Notes under the pieces: model-generated
What the model was told of the DNA's origin: nothing
Databases searched by the model: none
What the model saw: the letters and a program-made list of their open reading frames with translations, nothing else
Program-made: the position numbers and the translations under genes
In this document: one piece after another, positions 43,905 through 64,000 of the stretch
Numbering within the stretch: position 1 is the stretch's first letter
How the letters are laid out: every line of letters starts with the position of its first letter
Assembly: GCF_964340395.1 (NCBI RefSeq)
Contig: NC_135569.1
Span: 8,592,540 to 8,656,539, forward strand
Source of the DNA: Glandiceps talaboti
Lineage: Eukaryota > Hemichordata > Enteropneusta > Spengelidae
Direction: 5' to 3'
Length of the DNA stretch: 64,000 nt

Positions 43905-45182
43905 TCAATTGATTTCTAGAGGTCCTTCCAAACAAATGTACATCTTTATGCAAGGCGGTAGTGGCAATGTGGTCGTGTCCCTGTATATTCTAGGTCCCAG
44001 ACATCGACGAACTGCACAGCGACTAAGATGACGTAGTGAGCGAGGACCAGCAGCCAGTAACTGTAGAATAGATAGGATATCCTTCTGTTGCTGAGAAAAT
44101 ATCTCCATGTCTTCAAATATTGTCGTGAGGATGTTAGTAGTATCAAAATATGCAACTGAGTTGATAAATATTTTGAATGCATCGATGGTGTCCGGATTTC
44201 TACGCACGATCTGTTCTAGGTGACGTGAGTTGAATTCATGTGGAATCCCACCATGATTAAGGAGAAGCTTCAGACAAGCGACCGCTACTTTAGCATCAAA
44301 CTTAGGCGTGCCGTGCTCACTTGGACCGAACCTGTACAGGTACTGGAGCGCAAGATCAAGGGCTGTGTAACCGCTCACGTTAGTGGCGTTGATGGATGCT
44401 ATTTGTGGCACCAAAAGCGGGATGCAATTGAAGGCACCCGAAAGACACACACGGTGCAGTGATGTTTCACCGATGCAGCTGACAGCATTGATGCTTGCAC
44501 CTTTCTGGATAAGAGCCTTCGCTTTGCCGGATAAATCTAATGAGGTAACTAGCATCAACGGGGTTTCTCCTTTCTTATTAACGCAATCTACGTCAAACCC
44601 GTGTTTTAGTAGTAGTCGCAATGTCTCATATTCCGTATGTTCATCTATCTTGCAACTCTTAGCCCAAGTGTGTAGAGGAGTGTTGTCATGGTAACAAGAT
44701 ATCACCAATGGCGACGTTAATAAAACTTGTAGACATGTATTGCTTCCCATCGCCGCACAATAATGGACAACGGTAATACCGTTGTGTGTGTCTTGGACGT
44801 TAGGATTTGCACCGTAGGATATGAGCAACTTCATACCATCAACAAAGTCATTCTCACAGGCTGTTAACAACGGACGTATTTTATTCTGAAGGGTGTCTTT
44901 ACTGACGCCATTTTGCAGAAGAACTTTCATACAACCTATACTCTGGAAATAAGTGGCAATGTCGATTGCTGAAGCTTGTTCAGTGTCGGCAAACATCAAA
45001 AACAGGATAGGATTAAACTCCCCTGCAGCCACGTAAGCATAATTCGACCCCATCACCATATACATGATATTGGCATCCACCGTTCCTTCCAACAACATAT
45101 TAGTCACTATTTCAGAATTATTGTCCTTCAGTGCATTGTAAAATGTCACAGGTGCGTTTTGGTCCCTACTACCAGCAGCCAT
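43905..45182 (-). CDS. Ankyrin-repeat and SOCS-box protein B, single coding exon
   Basis: The ATG at 45182 (MAAGSRDQNAPVTFYNALKD) gives 425 aa. The protein is colinear with its neighbour at 40238-41521: the same N-terminal TFYNAL block, ankyrin repeats (IRPLLTACENDFVDGMKLLI, NGITVVHYCAAMGSNTCLQV, DNTPLHTWAKS, KGETPLMLVTS, IGETSLHRVCLSGAFNCIPL), and the SOCS box (PRSLRHLSRCAVRRCLGPRI, then LPLPPCIKMYICL). The SOCS box and the block before it are the best conserved parts, the middle repeats the most diverged, which fits a shared ligase-docking end and a changing substrate face. A likely untranslated 5' exon ends at 45872 (CAG then GTATGT) and joins an acceptor at 45260; the spliced frame would hit a stop, so it is not coding. 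ATTAAA at 43758-43763 may be the poly(A) signal. Confidence 0.9.
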   Translation of the reverse strand: MAAGSRDQNAPVTFYNALKDNNSEIVTNMLLEGTVDANIMYMVMGSNYAYVAAGEFNPILFLMFADTEQASAIDIATYFQSIGCMKVLLQNGVSKDTLQNKIRPLLTACENDFVDGMKLLISYGANPNVQDTHNGITVVHYCAAMGSNTCLQVLLTSPLVISCYHDNTPLHTWAKSCKIDEHTEYETLRLLLKHGFDVDCVNKKGETPLMLVTSLDLSGKAKALIQKGASINAVSCIGETSLHRVCLSGAFNCIPLLVPQIASINATNVSGYTALDLALQYLYRFGPSEHGTPKFDAKVAVACLKLLLNHGGIPHEFNSRHLEQIVRRNPDTIDAFKIFINSVAYFDTTNILTTIFEDMEIFSQQQKDILSILQLLAAGPRSLRHLSRCAVRRCLGPRIYRDTTTLPLPPCIKMYICLEGPLEIN

Positions 45183-45871
45183 AACTTTCCTCGGATCGTT
45201 CAATATATATTTTACTATTGTTGCAAATATATAATTCAGTTGCTAACGATCGCCAGAACCTGTAATGAAAAGTAGAAGCTGTGTTTGTTAACGGGACATA
45301 AACTGGGTTTATAAGCTTTTTTTTTCTACTCAGGTGAAAATACTTACAAAACAAATAATTAAACTATATTATAGCCTTAAATATTGATGTCTGTCGAGGC
45401 ATTCAATCCGAACCATTCGTTGATAAAAAGATATGTTTGTCTTTGCCGTTAATCAAAACTTGTCTTATAGAAGAAACGTAAGTATACTGTAACAATTGAC
45501 ATTTATTTCAAACAGAACGATCAGTATGTAGTAGTATGTAGAGCTGTGAATACAAAGCCAGTATGTAGCATTATGTAGTAATGTAGTAATCCTACAGTCC
45601 GGAGACGAACTTGCATCAGACGGACAAAATTAAATGCACTTTGTACACATGACCGAATTTCATCATATTTTAGTTAACATTTAAGGACACATCGGGGTCA
45701 AGGTCAGCCTGTAGTCGGTACCTGTCAAATTTCATCCATGGATGTCAAGTTTAACTATATATAAAAACAAGTTCACTGAGGCATACTAGTTTGATAAAAA
45801 TGTGTTCATCTTCAAGTTCTAATGGCAACAATAAATGTCATAAAATCGTGATATAAATAAACATTACATAC

Positions 45872-46110
45872 CTGAGTTATTTTTGTCACAAACTGGTGTA
45901 ATTCGTGTACTTCTATGACATTGACACATTTAATGAACACTCGTGAATGTTTACTTGGCGAACCGTTGCGCATGCGCTGCTGAATCAGTGCAGTTGCTAA
46001 TTTATTTTGCAAAAAAATATTGTCGGTAAAACATTACCAAATACGACTCAACGCAATATATAACTTTATGACGCGTGACGCGTACTCAGGCGAAGCGATA
46101 AAATATCGCC
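45872..46110 (-). promoter_or_regulatory. Candidate 5' untranslated exon and promoter of ANK-SOCS gene B
   Basis: A donor (ACTCAG then GTATGT) ends at 45872 and can join the acceptor at 45260, upstream of the start codon at 45182. The stretch to about 46.1 kb is relatively CpG-rich (for example repeated ACGCGT near 46070). The start site itself is not visible. Confidence 0.35.
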
Positions 46111-46805
46111 CTCTCCCGAGAACCGATTTGGAAAAGTGACCCACCGTCAATTCCCCGGCCCTCCCCCCTTGTCATTACTGACGGCTCCCTTACTATAGCA
46201 TCGTACTACAAAACTTCACTCCAACAGTCCGAGCTACTCTGTGACGCATACAGTATATACTGCTGTACACCAAGACTATGGACGAACCAGACAATCAACT
46301 AATATAAGCCGTGGAAACAGAATGGTTCAAATATTCAAGAATAGAATGGTTGTTTTTTTCATAATCTCTCAAAAATAAAGTAACTGGAAAGAAACAGCCA
46401 AGTGGCTGGTTATTTATCAACTTCACTGCATTAATTGGTGAGGCCCTTTTTTTGCTTCCTCAGTCAGGTAATGTTATTGGGGCATCCATGATGGTATTTA
46501 TGCTATGTTCTTCATTACAACCTCACATATGGTGTTTATAGTTCTCTAGTACATGTACAAGCAAGTTATAACCCTAGTCCCTATGGTTGTGATATACTAT
46601 GTCACTTGAATGGGGTCAGCTTTTAACACACTGAACTTCACCAGTCCGTCCTTGACCAAATTTCTTATCTGAGCTGAACCGAGATACAATCTTTGATAAA
46701 TTTGGCAAAATATAAGTTATTTCAGTCTCGAAAGATGTGCCATCAGTTGTCATGTAGTCCTAATTAGCATATTTCATAAGTTGTAGTCTCTCTATCTGTG
46801 TACAC

Positions 46806-47036
<231 letters not shown>

Positions 47037-48884
47037 TGGACATATCAAACATATAGTTCCAAGCACATTAGTATACATAAGGACAAGGGGGAAATTCAGG
47101 AAATTGTTTTAGATGGGGATGTGTTGTCATGTCTCCACAAATCATAGACTCTACAGTCTATGCACCAATCTACAAAGGCTAAATCAGAGGCTGTGAATGA
47201 TGATTTCGGTCGTTGGGGGCGCTATACATTGAATTCTTGTAGTCATTACCTGGGAACTAATGTAATGTAATACAAAGCAAACCATGTTGTTCTGCTAAGG
47301 AAGAATTTATTGGGGACGTAATTGTGGATAATTTATACAGTGCATTACATATATGAATTATTTAAAGGTCTTTCATTTTTAAAATGAGCATAGGTAAGAC
47401 ATCGTTGATGAGCATCGCAAGTGCTCATGACTCAGAGTTGAATATAAGCTTATTTGAAAAATGCTTGATTCTATATTGTACATGAAATTATAAAAGTAAC
47501 CTTTAAAAATGAGGTAAAAATTCCATGATAAAAATAATACATCTAATATCATGAGGTTATTACCCAATACATTACCTCTTTCTTTATTTGTATCACTATG
47601 AGTGTCATTCCCACAGTGACAGTCAGCTTCTGACTTGTGCCACTATGTGGAAATGGCACTGACAGCGACACAGAGAGGTCATAACTGAGTTATTGTATGC
47701 CACACAGGGAAATTCCGACATCCCTGTATGTCACACACATAGGACAGGTTGTGTTCATAGCTGTACCGGCCATGATAGAGCTACAGTGGCTGTACCAGCT
47801 ATGTGTGATATATCTCTGCAACATCTCTGACCAGCACTACACAGCTGTAACATACCTTGATTTGTCAGATATATATGTAACTGGCCATCGTATGCTATTA
47901 AACATCCATTTAACACGGGTGTGAGAAATGGCAATGCAGCATGGATTTTTATGACAACCATGATGTAAGACAGCTTTTCCCAACAGCCATGTACCAGCTA
48001 TGTGAGCATAGCTGTAACATCGGTATTTCCCACAGCCATGTACCAGCTATGTGAGCATAGCTGTGATGTCATGGCCACACCCTAACACTACAAATTCACT
48101 GAGATGTGCAAGGTTTCCTGTGATGCCTTGGAATTCATAAGTTTATCACAGGTTTGTTAGTTTCTGTGTTACCATGCCAACATACTTACTGTATTAGAAA
48201 CATGGCTTTAGTCAAAAACAAATGACAACAAAATAAAATTTCTTGAAATTAAAAAGAAAAGAAAAATATGATCTCATTTGATCATCACACAGACTAACAC
48301 TACATCTTTATACAACAAATTTCACATCACAAATATCTCTACATAACATGTTTATGTTGAAATACATTTACATCGTTCACTTCGAAAACGACACATAAAA
48401 AGTAAAAATAAAATACTGTACACCTTTTTCAGTGATAAAAAACTTTAAAATGTACATAAAAGCTTGAAAGACAAAAATTTCACATCTACTATCACTCATG
48501 AATGTTATAGGTGAAAGATATTGGACAATGTAATCCGTTTTAGGGCTAATACACATATTTGGCAGAATCTAGTTGGCAGCCATCTTGAAAAATGGTGGCC
48601 ATATTGGATTGTCAAATGCCTTGGTAACCTTTAGCATTGTCATGCTTGTATTACATAGTAAACGATTCTGTACTTACTCAGCCAGCCAGCCAACCAACCA
48701 ACCAACCAACCAATGTCATGTAAAATTCATAATACCATGCACAAACCAAGTTAAAAAAAGAAGTCATTCTACGCCATGACAACGTGCGTCTATGTCACAA
48801 CAACGTGTGTCTACGTCACTGGTTCTACTGTGTTCAAAATTAGTTAAAATGTCCCTGATTTTTCTCTGACATTACTGTTACTGG

Positions 48885-48981
48885 CCCAATATTTTTTTTC
48901 ACTCAGCCAGAAAATACTCATGACCTAAAGCCCCTTAGGTCACTCATATTTTCCGTGGCTGAATAAAGAAAAATATTGGGG
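48885..48981. mobile_element. Foldback element with CCCAATA ends, copy 3
   Basis: Left arm CCCAATATTTTTTTTCACTC, right arm GGCTGAATAAAGAAAAATAT then TGGGG. The central stem with GTCACTAC is lost. A half copy is at 25071-25130. Confidence 0.55.
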
Positions 48982-49507
48982 AATAATATTAATACTTACT
49001 GAGGAAATTGTGTACCAGTCATTCACATGACACATACATAACTCACGGTCCCATGGTAGAAAACCTTACCCAGTAACTAATGTTGCTGAAACAAAACTTA
49101 GTTTCAGAGCTAATACTGAGGCAATTTGCAAAAGAGTCCCCCCCCCCCCCACCAAGTGAACTCTGCCACCATACAGACAAGTCAAAGTCAATGTGATGGT
49201 CTGAACTTGGGATAGGTTAGGATATTACAGAGTGATCATAATGTGACACATTGTGTTAGTCAATATCAAAACAAAAGTAGTTCTTCAGATCCGGGCATCA
49301 GACAAACATTAAACAGCAACTGGAATGGGTTTCTTTGAAAACGTTTTTAGGTACAATAACTTACTCATAATATCATACACCATGAACAGAATTGTATCAC
49401 CTTTGGGTAAACATATATGTTGTAGCTGTATACATGATAAATCAAATCAAATTGCTCCCAAACATCAGCACCGTCAATGGCGATCATGATTTCAACCTGT
49501 TTCTGTA

Positions 49508-49816
49508 CTATTTTAGTTTGAGACACTGTGGAAAAATACCAGATCTGAAAGACTCATTGACTATGCCAGTAATACGAGATGATGTATATGGAAGACACAT
49601 TTTCAATAGTGAAGTTGGAAGTGGATCAAGGTTGCAGGATTTTGAATTCAACGATAAAATCAACTTAGAAACATGGGATTCTGAAACGCTAATAAAACCT
49701 GTAAAAGAATGTGCACAATCCATAAAAGGTGGTACCCTAAACGCAGAATCTAAACGCTCTCTGAACTTAGCTACTTTGTCACAGATTAACATGTACAATG
49801 TCTCATATTTTAACAC
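49508..49816 (-). mobile_element. LINE reverse-transcriptase fragment (fossil)
   Basis: A 102-codon minus-strand frame reads FISVSESHVSKLILSLNSKS, CNLDPLPTSLLK and ITGIVNESFRSGIFPQCLK. This is the N-terminal part of an L2/CR1-type reverse transcriptase; the complete LINE at 22.3-24.8 kb has the matching [15 protein letters not shown]. The two are clearly different families. A plus-strand frame over the same bases is its shadow. Confidence 0.75.
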
Positions 49817-50825
49817 TTTTCAGTGATTACGTTGTTGGTTGTTTGAAAATGATACTCCAGTTACAAATAGTGCAGTTTACTACATGGCGACATCTAAAAT
49901 GGCGACAGATTTAAAACCGAACTTCGCTCAAGACTTAAACTTACCACAACACTACCTACAGATAACACTGATCACTAATTAACAGATACAATGTCTTTTT
50001 AGAAGTAATTGACTATTTTTAATGAATATATACTTGGTTATTTGATGAAAAAAAATGTCCTAGTTGCAGCTAGTGCAGGCTTAGATTAATAATCATTTAT
50101 TTTGTTGCAGCATACTGCATGCATTTCAACTTGAAAGCAGACTTGTCCACAAATTAATTACTGATTCACATACATTAATACATTTATATTTTGGTTCCGT
50201 CGATTAAAAACTTCAAATTTAATAAATGACATCAAAAGTTCATTTTTTTATCGTCCTATCTACATAAATGTATGTTTCTAACAGCTAGCTATCAATAATA
50301 ATAATATCTACATGTACAATTGTAATTAAATCTACTGCAAAGTGTCCTTACCTATAGGTAGTTCGACAAATATGAATTTGATTGGAAAGACAATTTTCAT
50401 TTTAGGGTCAAATTGGAATGACCAATATTCTGAGATTGTAGAGAGAGATATTGATTCAAATAAATGTATTACTTAAAATGATGTCAATTTTTTGTATATC
50501 ACTTAGTGTTAGGTCACAACACTGCTTGTAGTGTAAGTATTACAATATTACTTTTAGCATGGACCTATATCGACACAATGGCCTTTATACGTCAATTCCC
50601 ACAGAAGCATACAAACTTTGCTGCCTCAATAACGACATCAAATCTGACACTTTACATAGCAATCTCTATGCTAGTACTACCACATCTCCATTTACACAGC
50701 TAGGGCACAAGTATGGTTCAATGCTTGCCTAAAGACTTTGGCTACTAAGAAAAACATGACAGGTGAGTTGTAAACACAGAAGGGCTTGTCTGTGGTATAA
50801 ACCGGCAACTTGAAGAGTGCACGCT

Positions 50826-51272
50826 TGCCACTCCAACGATTCAACCATCATGGCTCCACAACCAGCAATGTACAGATTACAAACCAACCACTCCAACGAT
50901 TCAACCATCATGGCTCCACAACCAGCAATATACAGATTACAAACCTGCCACTCTAACCATTCCACCATCATAACTCCACAACCAGCAATGTACAGATTAC
51001 AAGTCAACCACTCTAACCATTCCACCATCATAACTCCACAACCAGCAATGTACAGATTACAAGCCAACCACTCTAACCATTCAATCATCATGACTCCACA
51101 ACCAGCAATGTACAGATTACAAGCCAACCACTCTAACCATTCAACCATCATGACTCCACAACCAGCAATTTACAGATTACAAGCCAACCACTCTAACCAT
51201 TCAAGTGCCGTGACCAGCAATGTACAGATTACAAACCTGCCACTCGAACCATTCCACCATCATAACTCCATA
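50826..51272. repeat. Minisatellite, about 8 units of exactly 60 bp
   Basis: Units read CCACTCTAACCATTCAACCA, TCATGACTCCACAACCAGCA, ATGTACAGATTACAAGCCAA. The last two units are shortened. Open frames across it on both strands come from the 60-bp period and are not genes. Confidence 0.9.
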
Positions 51273-51553
51273 CATGACAAGTGCTGATTAGCTACTGGGT
51301 ACTATAACTGCGTAAGTTTTGGCACAAGCTGAGTTTATAACTTTTTATACTCAGGGTGAAAAAAAAAACTTGCAGTAAACCTTGTCTACACTATTCTAAT
51401 ATAATTCAAGGAGTTTGATGGGCATTCAAAATCATTTTTGCTATTGTTAACCCAGTTAGTAGTACAATACACGGTTTCCTTGATATTTTAGTATGTACTA
51501 AATTATTTCATCAAATTACTACAATGTTATGTCTGAATACAACCTGTTTAAAG

Positions 51554-51876
51554 TTACCGTTCACCAGCTTTGTTTGATACAACCATGCAGAAACCAATAA
51601 GAAACTGTACATTCTACACTTTAAGATAGCAAGATTGAATGAGTAGTTTCTTGCGACATTGCATGAACTAACCCTGCCACCATACAGACATCAAATACAA
51701 ACGTCAAAACATTTGTGCCCACATGTCTGTGTCTAGTTGTAGTGTGTTTAAAGGGTTTATTTCATTTAGACAACAAATTGCAATCTTGCTATTTTAGTGT
51801 AGAATATGCATTTCGGTGTCTACATGGTTGTAACAAACAAACAAACAAACAAACAAACAAAGCCAGTGAATGGTAA
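51554..51876. mobile_element. MITE with long inverted ends (GTTACC family), copy 2
   Basis: Left end TTACCGTTCACCAGCTTTGT and the reverse of the right end TTACCATTCACTGGCTTTGT continue as an inverted repeat of some 80 bp (ACAACCATG, TTCTACACT, TAGCAAGATTG). A small CAAA expansion lies in the right arm. TA flanks are possible. Confidence 0.7.
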
Positions 51877-52732
51877 TATGAAATAGGTTGTACCAGATTT
51901 GAGTTGCGCCAGAAGGAATTGATGGTTAAGTATACTTAAGTAAGTAGAAGATTACGAGTGCCTTTTACTATCCCACAAAAAGTACCCCTCCCCCAAAAAA
52001 CAACAACAAACAAACGAAACAAGAAGAAACGACACAAAAACAAAACAACAACAAACAAAGAAAGAACAAAACAACAAGAAACAACACAAAAACAAAACAA
52101 CAACAACAAACATATACACCCAGCTTGAACCCCTTTAATCACAACTTTCTACACTGTTTTCAATTACCACTGAAAGTGGTTCTACATTGACTGAATTTTT
52201 CCGTTTTTTTTTCTTTGTTTGGAACAAAAATTATTTCCATTGAATGCAGTCTGATAAACTTATGGCTAAAATTCATATATTCAAATGCAAATTCACACAA
52301 ATGTTGCATAAAAGTATTAAAAATGAACATAAAAAGTACTAAATTTACATATCGTATGACTCGCGGTAATTTTTACTTTAAAATTGTAAATGAGTTGCCT
52401 CTTTGAAGCACTGCATAAAAAGAAATTCATCATTTTTTTTGAAAGAAATGTAAAATAGCTGCTTTTGGTGTAGTCTGCAAGGTACGTTGTAGAAGGGCGC
52501 CCTCATACATTGGCAAACCCGATAGCAGACTGTTGAGAGTAGAGCGCCCTCATACATCGGCAAACCCGGTAGTAGGATGTTGAGGGTAGAGCAACATGAT
52601 GTATCTTACATTCTACTTTTGGTGGTGAAAAACCAAACATTTGTAATTTTTTGAATAGTACTTTGTAGTACTTTGTAGTACCCATTGTGATTTCAGACGT
52701 CATAAAAATTGTGAGTTACTCCAAATTTGAAT

Positions 52733-63233
<10,501 letters not shown>

Positions 63234-64000
63234 CTGCAATAAATAACAAATGTATCACAGGAAGCATACATATTCACTACAAGTGCATACAGTTATACTG
63301 ACACAACCCATAACACCAAAATAAAGTGTTTTCTGTATGTACCACAGTCATTTATAGCATCCATATCAAGTGTAAAAGTTTACTGTTTCATTTGCTAATA
63401 CAACCTATAACACCAAAGTAAAGTGTTTTCTGTATGTACCACAGTCATTTATTGCATCCATATCAAGTGTGAAAGTATACTGTTTCATTTGCTAATTGAC
63501 CACATTAGAAAGGCCACATGCTGTGCTTGTAAATAAACCAAATGAAACAGTATACTTTTACACTTGATGTGAATGCTATAAACAAGTGTAACACATAGAG
63601 AAAGTGCTTTACTTCAGTGTTACTGGTTGTAATATGAATGCTATAAATGAGTGTAGCACATACAGAAAGTGCTTTACTTCAGTGTTACTCATTGCAAACA
63701 GCACATTGCCATGTTATGCTCAAAGCCCTGTACAATTTACAAAATATATCACCAATGGTACAGACCCATAATAGCACAAATGATTATATTATTCACATAC
63801 ATGTAGCAATCTTTGTCCTACAAGGTCCCCATTTACACAGCTGGACTAATTGATCGAAACACAGATATGACGCAATCTTTAGTCATTCATGAACAATAGC
63901 AGCAGTGAAAGTTATAGAAGACATGCATTGATGTTAACATTATATTGGAAAGTAGACTGTAAGATACTGGTTGACTGATGTATGAGGGCGCCCTGTCATG
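63234..64000. other. DIS3L2 intron running off the right edge
   Basis: Intronic sequence with the palindromic cluster at 63300-63695. The last bases carry TGTATGAGGGCGCCCT, the inverse of a word repeated at 52496-52590. No exon seen. Confidence 0.5.
63300..63695. repeat. Palindromic cluster: two direct and two inverted units
   Basis: Two direct units share AACACCAAAATAAAGTGTTT, TACCACAGTCATTTATAGCA and ATCAAGTGTAAAAGTTTACT. They are followed by inverse units (AAACAGTATACTTTTACACT, GAAAGTGCTTTACTTCAGTG twice). A single related unit lies at 57233-57325. It occupies the DIS3L2 intron upstream of the exon at 62823-63233. Confidence 0.6.

Noticed and set aside
45812-46012. 66-codon minus-strand frame as a coding first exon of ANK-SOCS gene B
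   Set aside because: Spliced at the visible donor and acceptor, the frame meets a stop before the ankyrin region, so the exon is taken as untranslated.
49392-49826. 144-codon plus-strand frame
   Set aside because: It is the antisense shadow of a LINE reverse-transcriptase fragment on the minus strand.
50729-51287. Repetitive protein frames of 140-156 codons on both strands, or a CRISPR-like array
   Set aside because: The 60-bp units follow each other without spacers, so this is a minisatellite; the frames stay open because 60 is a multiple of three.

Overview
The window is animal nuclear DNA: spliced genes with GT-AG introns, AT-rich introns full of microsatellites, minisatellites and small DNA transposons, and one nearly whole LINE. 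The proteins (VEPH1/melted, DIS3L2, apolipoprotein D-like lipocalins, ankyrin-SOCS proteins) and the repeat load fit a marine invertebrate such as a hemichordate, a lancelet or a lophotrochozoan. The sequence alone does not settle which. Every convincing host gene lies on the minus strand.

Layout, left to right. 0-8.1 kb: no intact gene, several MITEs, and on the plus strand one orphan exon coding for the first cold-shock segment of a DIS3L2-like protein. 8.1-26.5 kb: complete VEPH1 (melted) coding region in 12 exons (827 aa), with a candidate non-coding first exon and promoter near 29.6 kb. Intron 2 carries a nearly full-length L2/CR1-type LINE in antisense. 27.3-27.9 kb: two adjacent palindromic DNA transposons. 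31.4-37.2 kb: three tandem two-exon ApoD-like lipocalin genes with the same intron position and phase. 40.2-45.2 kb: two tandem ankyrin-repeat plus SOCS-box genes, each with its coding region in one exon. 45.9-52.7 kb: no gene, but repeats and a LINE fossil. 52.7-63.2 kb: DIS3L2, 15 exons ending in a 30-nt terminal coding exon. Its 5' exons lie beyond the right edge.

The genes do not form an obvious pathway. VEPH1 is a membrane-associated PH adaptor in insulin/TOR/Hippo-type signalling, DIS3L2 a cytoplasmic exoribonuclease for uridylated RNA, the lipocalins secreted lipid carriers, and the ANK-SOCS proteins likely Cullin-5 substrate receptors. The lipocalin and ANK-SOCS pairs and trios are local tandem duplications.

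The most notable points are the inverted orphan DIS3L2 exon about 48 kb from the gene, duplicated splice sites around a MITE inside DIS3L2, a minisatellite that abuts a VEPH1 splice donor and repeats a donor-like motif, a 148-bp direct repeat flanking a lipocalin exon, and several MITE families with clear target-site duplications. I found no system that I would call a new biological machinery.
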